From assembly GCF_000002995.4 (NCBI RefSeq), contig NW_025062341.1, positions 1 through 26,024 of the forward strand: a stretch of DNA of 26,024 bases, in the 5' to 3' direction. Below, one piece after another: positions 11,385 through 20,178 of the stretch. The DNA comes from Brugia malayi. Its lineage: Eukaryota > Nematoda > Chromadorea > Rhabditida > Onchocercidae. The notes beneath the pieces were generated by a model. That model had not been told where the DNA came from. It was given only the letters and a program-made list of their open reading frames with translations, and made no database searches. Numbering within the stretch: position 1 is the stretch's first letter; each line of letters begins with the position of its first letter. The translations under genes were made by a program, and so were the position numbers.

Positions 11385-11538
11385 CTATACTTTTGAATAC
11401 TCACAACACAATCGAAACTATCAAAAAAACTTTTCATTATTACATTCCATCAGCAAAACGCAGTGCACAAAATTCCGGATGTTCTTACATCCATTTCGTA
11501 AATAGTCATCTCTTTCTCACAAATTTTGCCGCTAAACC
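11385..11538 (-). other. EGF end plus broken LNR exon of the Notch-like gene
   Basis: The exon opens after TTTTTTAG with GFSGKICE, completing the EGF begun in 11657-11737. It goes on to an LNR whose parts lie in three frames: CALRFADG, then ECNNEK, then FFDSFDC. The LNR consensus is F-G-D/N-G-x-C-D-x-x-C-N-N-x-E-C-x-x-D-x-x-D-C, so a few bases are missing before ECNNEK and one cysteine codon is lost after it. The exon ends at a good donor, GTAAGC (11384-11379). Confidence 0.6.
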
Positions 11539-11656
11539 CTAAAAAAGGAAAAAAAAAAAAAAAAAAACTGGACTACAAATTGCAAATTATGCCAAAGCTT
11601 CTGACTGCATGACATTTTAGTGTGATGATTAATAAGAAAATAATTGACAGACATAC

Positions 11657-11737
11657 CATCAGTACAAAAGCAAATACCATCAATACAAGTACCATCATTT
11701 CTGCAAATGTTGCCAAGCTTACACCTATCAACAACCG
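11657..11737 (-). other. EGF-like exon of the Notch-like gene
   Basis: Acceptor TTTATAG, then a frame reading DRCKLGNICRNDGTCIDGIC and FCTDG, ending at donor GTATGT. Five of the six EGF cysteines fall here; the sixth is in GFSGKICE of the next exon, and the split codon (G|GG) is in phase. The spacing C-x5-C-x5-C-x4-C-x-C is a normal EGF pattern. Confidence 0.75.
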
Positions 11738-12144
11738 CTATAAATTATTTTCAAAAAATAAAAGCAGACTATAGAAAGTTAAATACTGATTTGATTTCAA
11801 AGTTACAAATTAACTCCATCTATAAAGATAAATAAAACGGTGCAATTCAAAACATACTGCAAGAAAAATGCAAACTAAGATAAATTAGACGGATGATGAG
11901 ATGTTTGAAATAAATGGAAGCATAGTAGCAAAAATGACATGTTTAAATAATAAAAGTATCCTCATAGCGTAGATTAAATAAAAGAGGGTTTTGATAGCAG
12001 TGAAATCAAAATTTTTTGAAGACAATAAACAACAATAAAAGAATAAACCAACTTATCGAAAGTATATTCACAGTTATGACCGAAGTATCCCATAGAGCAT
12101 ATAGCAGATCCATTTATACTTACATTTATACAACACATACTTAC
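11738..12144 (-). other. Intron-like stretch with a weak EGF-like half
   Basis: Between two EGF exons of the Notch-like gene. The first 75 bases continue the upstream frame with ICSMGYFGHNCE, EGF-like but lacking one cysteine. The rest is AT-rich with no recognisable coding on either strand. No donor in the right phase joins this half module to the next EGF exon, one of the signs of decay. Confidence 0.4.
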
Positions 12145-12222
12145 ATTGCGGTAATGAGGAAATGCCTTCCAAACGTAAAGAATTTCGCATTTTTCACCAC
12201 CATAACCTACTGAGCATGAACA
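12145..12222 (-). other. Second exon of the Notch-like gene (EGF C-terminal half)
   Basis: Acceptor ATATTTCAG, frame CSCSVGYGGEKCE and 13 more codons, donor GTAAGT. Joined in phase 0 to the 12755-12874 exon it completes a six-cysteine EGF module (C-x6-C-x5-C-x7-C-x-C-x8-C). If the donor is not used the frame runs on through a second EGF-like half, GSAICSMGYFGHNCE, with one expected cysteine replaced, then to a stop near 12000. Confidence 0.7.
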
Positions 12223-12754
12223 CTGAAATATTCCGTTTACTGAAATAAAAAAAAAAAAAAAAAAATACTGAAATAAAATTTAAATTTAAATATTGGACAA
12301 ATTTATGTAGGAAATCAAATATATTGCACATATTTTAGATATATTTAAATCAAATATATTTAAGAAATCAATTTTCACAATGTTTGATAGAGAAAAAAGG
12401 GGTAAATAAATTTTGAATATGTTTCATGTTGTACTGCATCAAATTACCGATGTAAATAAGAGTGATCGCAAGAAAAAAGTAAGTCGCAAAATTTAAAAAA
12501 TCAATTGGGATATGAAGTATGTTTTAACATGAACATGAAAAAAATATCTTGGATGAGAGAATAGCATGATGAATGCAAATCCCAATACAATAAAATATAG
12601 AAAAGTTTCAGAGTTAACACGATTTTATAAAATAAGGTGTAGTGATTTCCTGAATTAATGAATGAAATTTATTTCTTATTAAATTACTTGATTAACTTAA
12701 CTGAAAATAATTAGGGTAAATGCAAAGGAAAAAGCTAACCAAAGTTAAATGAAC
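12223..12754 (-). other. First intron of the Notch-like gene
   Basis: AT-rich, with a run of about 22 A near 12246 (+ strand) and several AAATATATTTAA-like repeats near 12285-12365. Donor GTTCAT (weak) and acceptor ATATTTCAG in phase 0. No coding seen. Confidence 0.5.
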
Positions 12755-12854
12755 TTTATTCGTGATTTGCTTTACACACATTTCACCATTTAAGCAAAGC
12801 TTCGCCGGATCGAAACAGCTTGGCAATACTACCAAACAGTTTAGCAAAGCTAAT

Positions 12855-12932
12855 GCAACATTTATTAGCACCATAGCGACATATTCTCAATTATTTGCAA
12901 CATTTATTAGCACCATAGCGACATATTCTCAA
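12855..12932. repeat. 36 bp tandem duplication across the Notch-like start codon
   Basis: A 36 bp segment (12855-12890) is repeated exactly at 12897-12932, period 42 bp. Each copy contains, on the - strand, the ATG and the first codons MVLINVA. The upstream copy therefore starts a separate frame, MVLINVANN then stop (12887-12916), ahead of the real signal-peptide frame at 12874. Confidence 0.95.
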
Positions 12933-14038
12933 ATATTATTTCAGTGCTGATAAACTACTTCTTTTTGTGAATATGGTCGTTGCTTATAACTTATTTTTCT
13001 TTCAAAATAAAAACCACTGACTATATTTAATATTGTGCACTTTCCACAACGAACTTGGCTGTATATTTGTTTAGCTACTAGCAACATAGGGGTAAACCAA
13101 AATGTAACACCACTATCGTTTTGCTTCTCAGTTTCATTTTATTATTTACTAAATGTCTTTTCAACTTTAACTCCTTTAATTGTAAAACAAAACGCTGTTT
13201 TTGCAACCTGCGGTTTCTTCTATTTCCAACCACTGTACTTTGCTAAATACAGTAAGACTTCAACACCACTGACGGAATTTAACCTGACTCATTACTCAAA
13301 CAGAGGCATATTGTATGCACTGCCACTACTTCCTATCTCCTGCCACTAAACAACTAGTCGGAAAAAAACAGCCAAAGGCAATTGCTACCGGACTTCTCGC
13401 ACTTGCTAACGCCCCCCAACATGAAAGACTCCACATAAAACACGGCTCTCAGAATGAAAAAAATCCGTACAGGCAATGCTGATTAGTTAATGTTGAAATG
13501 CCTTTTAGGCAACAAAGAAGCTATTATTGTTATTATTTATTATCATTATTATTATTGTTACAACAATAAGTTGTTAATTTACAATTTACATAATACATTG
13601 TACTATAGTATAGCTGGATTCTCCCCCAGAACGATCAATTTTTTGATATTATATAAATCAAACATTTCTTTCTTTTCTCAATTATTCTTTAGTGTTTTAT
13701 TTACAGTGTTGCAAATAATAACCAATGCCTGATTTAATAATTCTGGGAACTTTGTGATTGTAAAGATGAAGTTATTTAAGTTACTTTTGAGCCATCGTTG
13801 TCTATTTGATGTTTATAATTAAGGTTGAATGAAGGGAACTATTTGAAAGAGTTAAATATCTCTAGAATCACTCTTATTAATGAATTCTCAATGAATACTC
13901 TTCATTCCTTTTATATTTAATTTCATATCATTTTCTCTTTTATATGTATAAATATTTCACTCTCATAAAGTCATATTTTCTCGCATTCTTATCTTTTTAT
14001 TTTGTCTTCTATTGAATGGCTATTGTGTCATTGTATTG
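12933..14038. other. Intergenic stretch between BTB gene and Notch-like gene
   Basis: It lies downstream of the BTB gene and upstream of the Notch-like gene, both on the - strand. 13020-13440 is less AT-rich than its surroundings and contains a 104-codon + strand ORF (13035-13349) that matches nothing I recognise. ATT/TTA simple repeats lie near 13515-13570. No promoter can be pinned down by eye. Confidence 0.5.
13996..14001 (-). terminator. Poly(A) signal of the BTB gene
   Basis: AATAAA on the - strand, 38 bases after the stop codon of the nine-exon BTB gene, the usual distance for a short nematode 3' UTR. Confidence 0.55.
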
Positions 14039-17000
14039 CTAAAATCTCCTGACAAATAATATTCTATAGCAGTATTGTGTTTTCTGCAATGCATATTGGA
14101 TGAAAGTGACCATATTATCCCTCCCGCTTTCCGGATATTTGAATGTCAGTTGATGATAGTAAGGATGATTGGATGAACAATAACTCGAGGCATCTGATCG
14201 AAAAATATGCAGTGTCGTAAGGCTTAAATTTGTTCCTAATATAAAGTATAAGTTCTAGTTTAATGTTGAAATTTCGATGATGAGATGAGCTTGTTGTGAA
14301 CAGGAAGTACACTGATAATAACACAAGAAGATAAGCGTATTATCCGGGATAAAACCGTAGAAAAAATGTTTTACGTTTGTGTTCCTCTATTCAATATTCT
14401 GATGAATATAATTATAGAAATAACATGAGATCATGAGATGATAGGATGTCTCTCTATTGAATTATTATTTTTTCTTTCAGCCATACAGTTCAGCCTTATT
14501 TTGGGATGATCCTTCTACAAATCTCACTCTTTTCTTCACTATACTCATTTTCCAACCCATTTTTTTGATCTTTTCAAGTTCACTTTCTACTGGCTTACAT
14601 ATTTCATCCAGCGTGCCGCATAATATAAGATCCCGGTATACTGCACATCGTACACCTGTTGAGTGCTCATTGTACTCTTCCCTGTAAAAATTATTCTTAT
14701 TCTGTTCAATTTGTAAAACAAGAATTTTGTAAAACATTTGCAAAACATTTTTATTGTAAAAACATTTTATTTTGAAGTTTTTCATAAATAATTGCTTATA
14801 TTTTAATTAAATAATTCCTTAGCTAGCATGTCCTGTTTTAATTTTGCAGTAAAACTTTGGAGGATTAAAGGTGCAATAACTGTATTTATGAATTCCGTTG
14901 TAAGACTTGTACTGGTGGATGATATTATTAGCCGAATCATATTGAAATACAAGGTTAAGCAAGATAATTATGCTTTTTTGATATAAAGGATACTTAATTG
15001 TGACAGTTTCTAATCACGGAAGAACGGAGCTTCTTTGCAGAATAAGTAACAAGGAGAAAGTGGCAGTAGTCTTGAGTTGAATTTCCTGGACGTTTTTCTT
15101 CTTCTTACCATGCAGGTTTCTTAACCGATCTCCAAATTATGCTTACAAAATGAATGCATTTTTCTTTCTAATGCATACAAGTGAGGATAAATTCCCAATA
15201 ATTTTAGCACAGTAGAATTTACATATGCAAGGATTCTTACTGAAACTGTTTGCTATGAAGGTCGATGATCACAGATCGCGCTGCAATTTTCAATTCTTCC
15301 AATTCCCAATATTTCGGTAATGTCAGTATTCGTACTAGATCATTTAAGTCTATATGTTTCCATTCCTGCAACTTTTTTTTTTTTTTTTCTTCGATATATA
15401 ATTTTATTTTATACGAATCATTTTGTGCTAGTTATTATCAAAATCATGATTTGAGAAGTCTGTAGAATTTTCGAAGGCAGATTACTCATTATGTTTGTAA
15501 ATTAACTTATATTTCTTTAATAACAGTTAGCAATAAGAGTATAGCCAATTCGACGAGCATGTTTTTTTAAATAATCTCATCTGCTACACATTATGACCCT
15601 CACAACTTTACAATTATTCTTAATTGGGAAATTATGGTTAAAATGGAAATAATTCGCATTATTTCTTTAGTTAAATCTTATGCGCTGTTTATAACTAATC
15701 TAGAAAACAACTGATTAAATTTGGTTAGGTGCCTTATGGAACAATTTTATCCGGTTCTCCAAAAATCAGAATTGGCAACGTTGCTTTTGTCAGTAATTGA
15801 TAAAGAAATATTATAAAATGCAGAAATTAGCGATAAATTTTACATCGAAAATGGCAGCTTCAAGTTCAATTGCAATGGTTTCAATGGCTATATTTACGTT
15901 AACCGGTTCCAGTATACAAAGTAATTCGATTGTCTGACGCATTTTTCTAAAATCCTTCTGCAATTCCTGATGAAATTGATTTTGCACTGCTAAAGAAAGA
16001 GCCTGGAACAAAGCCATCTCAAAAACATTGATATCAAGAAATAATGTTTGCAAAAGAATTCAATAAATTAGTAATTGTCTGATTCATGTAGTTTATACTA
16101 CACGTTTGTTAAGTAGTTAACCTATCTTTCTAATTAACTTTCATAATCTATATTCTAGTGTTTTTTTCTTAAAATGTCAAGTTTCTTAAGATGTCTAGTG
16201 AAAACAATCCTTTAAGTAACTATTCGTCTAATTCTGACTAACATAGCCTATGACATCATGGGGATAATTTAATGTTGCATGATTAACAGCTGGATTTTCA
16301 TTGATTAAGCGGTGAAAATATTTGGTACTCATATAAAGCATCCATTTTGAACACGTTATAGAATATGTATTTATACCAAATACTGCGAAATCTCTGTAAA
16401 TAATAATTAGACTTAATTAATACTTGTAAGCTTTTGAATTAATTAATTGCCAAAATATTTATTCACTAAATGTATTTCAACAGTCCGGACAACATTTAAA
16501 CATACTAGGTTAATCAAAAAACTACTTGTAAGCTTTTGAATTCAGTCGACTATTCTGAAGTTCTGCATATGTCAGTAATCGAAGTCTGCTTTTCTGTGCA
16601 ACAAATTGCATGAATTCTGCTTCTTGATATAAAATAAGAATGCTGAAACCGATTAAACCATTTCCGTATTCCGCTAACATAATAATATTGTGCAGTGATT
16701 CCAAAAATGGATCAGTACCACGCATGACAAATATGTTTTCGAAATCTGTTTCCTGCGTTTCGTTCAGTATTGCTGCAAAAATTAGATATACTCAGCTAAC
16801 AAGGCTTCCTTAATATGTTTTCTAAAACCTTAATTCCATTAAATATTATTGATCACTTAATTGGTTCATCTTTTAATCTCGAATAGCTTTTGCAAGTATT
16901 ACATTTTGAGGTCAATAAGACATTTTCATACAGAATTCATCTAATTTAAAATGAATTTGTGAAAATTTTGAAATTGATGTTCGTTTTTAACTCCAAGATG

Positions 17001-17873
17001 AGATGACAAATAATGCTTGGGTGCCCTGAGGAAGAGAATGAGAAGACTCCATTTAAGCGATTTGTCTAAAACCATTAATAAAAGTATTAATGAATGAAAT
17101 AAATTTATAGTAAAAAACAGAAGTCATCCTTGAACATCAAAGAAACAAATCTTGTTTATCGAGCAAACCATTACAGTAGGAGTGCTGTAAATTTTGCTTC
17201 ATTTACTCGACTATACTTTATGTATAAACTAAAGTGTTAAATTTAAATGAATTAAATTTTCAAATCATACTCTCTGCATCTACAATATTATTAGTATCTT
17301 TTGAAGCACCGAAGCGTATTGTAATTAATCCAGAAATTTGCATACGCAGTTCACTTCGACAATTCACTAACATTTTTGGATTTTCTCGACGAAAATCCGC
17401 TACATTGATTTTAAATTCACTGAAAATATTTACATTTCTAAGATGTAACTTGAGAGCGAACAAAATATTTCAAATTATGTGAAATTTCATTTTACAATAT
17501 GATTCAGTTCAATTATCTGGAACTTACAACATCCTGGAACGAAGATTGCTCACATTTTATTTATTTGTTTCTTTGAAAAGAAAGGAGTTTCTATTCTAAT
17601 TAATATTAAAATGAGGAATTTTCGAGCCTGAGAAATTTGTGTAGAAAGTTGATGAATATTAGCATGATAAACAACCATTATTTGTGAATGAAGAGAAAAT
17701 TAAAACTTCGAGACTTACAATTCTATTGAGCGTGGTCCATGGGCAACAATAAATGATACACAGCATTCTTCTTGACGTAACATCTGTGCTGGAATGTTTA
17801 TTCTGGCATCAAACATGAAACGAGATGATAGCATTTCATTTGGCTTTTTTCTTGGAACTGATTGAAGAGCCAT
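14039..17873 (-). CDS. BTB/POZ-domain protein, nine exons
   Basis: Proposed exons (- strand, 5' to 3'): 17719-17873, 17271-17419, 16526-16772, 16255-16393, 15844-16017, 15241-15365, 15109-15141, 14487-14681, 14039-14222. They sum to 1401 bases, 467 codons with the stop, and every intron phase matches (2,1,2,0,0,2,2,2). Donors include GTAAGT, GTATGA, GTAAGA; acceptors include TTTTCAG, TTTGCAG, TTTACAG. Two acceptors end in TAAG and are weaker. Residues 184-230 read DFAVFGINTYSITCSKWMLY then MSTKYFHRLI, the start of a BTB fold (D..V....Y.I..SK..L...S.YF). The helical remainder follows, and LNDLVRILTLPKYWELEELK (about 293-320) fits the end of BTB or a BACK-like helix. Residues 1-183 look beta-rich and unrecognised, perhaps a divergent MATH-like domain. 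BTB proteins often act as cullin-3 adaptors; that role is inference. Confidence 0.75.
16421..16542. repeat. 20 bp direct repeat at a BTB-gene splice donor
   Basis: TACTTGTAAGCTTTTGAATT occurs at 16421-16440 and again at 16523-16542. The second copy spans the end of the third BTB exon and its GTAGTT-side donor on the - strand; the first lies inside the following intron. The intron thus carries two identical donor contexts. Confidence 0.85.
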
Positions 17874-17879
17874 ATTTCA

Positions 17880-17891
17880 CTTGAATGAAAG
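17880..17891 (-). promoter_or_regulatory. Possible trans-splice acceptor before the BTB gene start
   Basis: On the - strand TTTCATTCAAG lies six bases before the ATG at 17873. Nematode mRNAs often receive a spliced leader at an AG just ahead of the start codon, and this would suit. It also supports choosing this ATG. Not proven without transcript data. Confidence 0.3.
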
Positions 17892-18235
17892 TCCAATTCG
17901 TATTTTAAAATTAGTAGAAATGATTGACCAACAAATCTTTGATTAGTTTATATTGATTATTTTGATGCAGCGTTTTGCATAATTACTAAAGATTTGAATG
18001 TAGTTTAAAATTTGCATTAACATTTTTTTTTAAAAATTAACACAATGCAATTAGGATAATGATCGTCTTTTTCTCCTTGTCTTGTCACTTTTGCTCAGGA
18101 TTTTTTTGGCGATAACTGCAGATGGACTAAATTTTCCAGAAGCAGAAACCAAGGATATTCTATTTAATCTGGAGAAAACATTACAGTAGTTTTCGTCAAT
18201 TAATAGCATGAGAAATGTTATTTAAAGATTAATTT
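17892..18235. other. Non-coding stretch upstream of the BTB gene
   Basis: AT-rich with no readable coding or repeat. It would hold the promoter of the BTB gene, but no specific element is recognisable. It ends where satellite-like sequence begins. Confidence 0.4.
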
Positions 18236-18345
18236 AAGGACATTGATTAATTCATACCATTTCTCCACAGATATAATAGATTAATTCATACCATTTCTAT
18301 ACAAATATCGTGATATCACTAGAGAGATTTTGATCAATTCATGTA
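18236..18345 (+). repeat. Small isolated satellite fragment
   Basis: Two to three worn pieces of the flanking satellite, in the same orientation: GACATTGATTAATTCATACC with ATTTCTCCACAGATATAATA, then ATTCATACCATTTCTATACA, then ATATCACTAGAGAGATTTTG. The last piece runs directly into the truncated gag frame and supplies its stop codon on the - strand. Confidence 0.9.
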
Positions 18346-19604
18346 GTTCACGCAATCGCTGTCCCAATGATCTTGATTGCAGAATACACATGGTCGTCTT
18401 TTCGTTGTTGTAGTTTTTGAAGTATTTTGATTATCTTTCATTGTCGACAGTGCTGAAGTTCCTCCGGAATTGTATCGTTGTTTTTGTTCCGGTTTGGTAG
18501 TTGTAGATTTAATATTGAGTTGAGTGAGTGAATGTTGACAGTTTCTAATTTGTTCATTCACATTAATTAAACATGTTAAAAAGTTTCTTAGTTTGAGAAT
18601 TGACCAAGGCATGTCTTTCTTCTTGTGTTTATATATTTTATTTAATATCCATAATGGCAACTTGCTCTCGATCAAGATTTCAATATTTGAATGTTCGAGG
18701 CTTTCTCCTAGAGCTTCTAACTGGCGTTCTGTATTTTCAATTGTTCCAATCCATTCTCTTTCATTTCGTTTAATTGATTGGAGTTCGTTGTATAGTAATG
18801 TTGTTATTATTGAGTGATCGCCATATTTCTCATTGAGCAGTTTTCTGATGACTACATAATTCTCTGGAGCTATATCATATCCAGATATTGCTTGTAGAGC
18901 TTTTCCTTTGAGACATGAGTATAAGTAATTCAATTTTTGTATTTCTGGAATCGCTTGTGTGTGGACTGCTGCGTTAAGACTGCTCCAAAATTGTCGCCAT
19001 TGTCTAGGGTCTCCATCGAAAGTAGGGAGCGATAAATGAGGAGGAAGGAGTAAATTTTGCTTCTTTTTTTGTTTGTTTGTTCTCAACTCCTTTGAGAGTT
19101 GTTTTAAGTTTTGGTCGACTTCATCCTTGTGCATTGTCAGTGTTATTACATTAATATTTGAAGAAGGAGTAAATTTTGCTTCTTTTTTTGTTTGTTTGTT
19201 CTCAACTCCTTTGAGAGTTGTTTTAAGTTTTGGTCGACTTCATCCTTGTGCATTGTCAGTGTTATTACAGCTTCCTTTCCTTTGTGTAATAATTGAAATA
19301 TTCCTTGGTCACCTTCTGTTACTGTTTTGTATTTTTCTTCCTCTTCTTCTCTTCTTTTCATCGTGACGATTTGTTGAGTATATGTGAACCATTTATCGTT
19401 GATAGATTCAAGCGTAGTTACGCATAATTGGATTCTTCGAAGTTTATCTTCTAACACTCTTTTTCTTATCACATAAAAATCTTCTTTTTCTTCTATTGTC
19501 ATACTTGGATCTGGAGATTTGATCTCCAGTTGATTTACTTCTTTAAGAAGACTGACTAACCTTTCCTTTGCCGGTTGAAGGCTCGCAATAATATGGCTTG
19601 ACAT
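18334..19604 (-). pseudogene. Gag (DUF1759 with CCHC zinc knuckle), right BEL/Pao element
   Basis: I place the start at 19604 (MSSH), because the primer-binding site lies just upstream and inside the longer frame that opens at 19673. The first part (to about 19163) is a coiled, charged region containing EGDQGIFQLL. A 107 bp duplication then repeats MHKDEVDQNLKQLSKELRTN and puts a stop between the copies. The second frame (18334-19134, 266 codons) holds the DUF1759 core: LPTFDGDPRQWRQFWSSLNA at 36-55, the LNYLYSCLKGKALQAI block at 68-83 and a long helical stretch to about 200. A zinc knuckle follows at 249-261 (C-x2-C-x3-H-x4-C), then only five residues, because satellite begins. Gag forms the particle and binds RNA. 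Without the duplication it would be nearly intact to the knuckle. Confidence 0.88.
19044..19269 (-). repeat. 107 bp direct duplication inside gag
   Basis: 19044-19150 and 19163-19269 are the same sequence (offset 119 bp) separated by a 12 bp AT-rich spacer. The copies encode the same coiled stretch, and the spacer brings in TAA codons on the - strand, splitting gag in two. Confidence 0.95.
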
Positions 19605-19606
19605 GT

Positions 19607-19624
19607 TCCCGGCTCGTGGCACCA
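19607..19624 (-). promoter_or_regulatory. Primer-binding site (tRNA 3' end complement)
   Basis: On the - strand TGGTGCCACGAGCCGGGA lies 8 bases after the proposed LTR end and directly before the gag ATG. It starts with TGG, the complement of the CCA tail of a tRNA; the + strand reads as an 18-base tRNA 3' end. The tRNA species was not identified. Confidence 0.75.
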
Positions 19625-19632
19625 ATAAATTT

Positions 19633-20178
19633 TGTCGTGAAAGGTTGTCTGGTTGATACTCGAATAGTTGCAATACAGTAGGAAGATTAATAAACCTTTA
19701 TTTTTCGAAAACGTAATCTTGATAAACCGAGCAATAAAAAGAGAAGAAATTTATAAAAGAAGACCAGAGGAATTGGAATTGGTTAACCGAGTAGTAATCG
19801 ATCTTAAAGACAAATAATAATTGTAATTTTTTAGGATTGAATTTTATATGAGTGGTAATTGGGCGTGTCTAAGATAAAAATGTGAAGAATCGGAAATGTT
19901 CATAAGAATTGAGAATTCATGATATGAGATTACATGCGTAATAAACCAAAAAACTAGATTTAAAGAGAGATAATTTAAGATACTGTAAGATTGTTTTACA
20001 ATGTCTGAAGAGTCAGAAGTGTCAAAAAAATTGAGAAATTACAAAGTGAGAACTGAACGTATCTATGATGAAAATCACATGTAAAAAGTCTTAAGAAATT
20101 AGATTTATGTAGAGATAACTTATGATATTATGGGATTATTTTTAGATAGGAGTTTTCGCGATGTTATAATTTGCGACA
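19633..20178 (-). mobile_element. Single LTR (546 bp) of the right BEL/Pao element
   Basis: The ends form a perfect TGTCG...CGACA inverted pair (20178 to 19633 on the - strand). The last codons of the env-like frame run into its start, GGGAG precedes it, and a primer-binding site follows it, so it acts as 3' LTR of one half and 5' LTR of the other. AATAAA on the - strand at 19702-19697 lies about 65 bases before the 3' edge, where an R/U5 poly(A) signal is expected. Internally, about 19855-19985 and 19995-20135 are a worn tandem duplication (shared marks GATTTA.AGAGAGATAA and TAAGATTGTTT-like ends). Confidence 0.75.

Larger units (their letters stand above)
10712..12874 (-). pseudogene. LIN-12/Notch-like receptor gene, decayed and 3'-truncated
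   Basis: Read on the - strand, this has the Notch-family module order. Start 12874: MVLINVALALLNCLVVLPS is a signal peptide, followed at once by an EGF-like module split by an intron (exons 12755-12874 and 12145-12222, both phase 0). A second, weaker EGF-like stretch follows in the same frame. A third EGF is split over 11657-11737 and 11538 downwards with matching phase. Then come two LNR-like modules (in 11385-11538 and 11150-11215) and a heterodimerisation-domain-like exon (10712-10849). Notch proteins are single-pass receptors cleaved at the membrane to free an ankyrin-repeat signalling domain; no transmembrane segment or ankyrin repeat is convincing here. Both LNRs are frameshifted, and one phase between EGF modules does not fit. 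A pseudogene is most likely; assembly errors or unseen micro-exons are the alternative. Confidence 0.65.

Noticed and set aside
13035..13349. 104-codon + strand ORF
   Set aside because: Longer than most chance ORFs, but hydrophobic composition follows from the pyrimidine-rich strand and no family is recognisable; noted in the intergenic entry only.
15109..15141. Leaving out the 33-base BTB exon
   Set aside because: Its acceptor is weak, but the phase on both sides fits only with it included, so I kept it with the caution given in the entry.
18593..19366. + strand ORFs over gag (18593-18817, 19073-19366)
   Set aside because: Antisense shadows of the gag frame, which has clear family motifs.
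19605..19673. Gag start at the first ATG (19673)
   Set aside because: That frame would run through the LTR end and the primer-binding site; the ATG at 19602-19604 just after the site is the sensible start.
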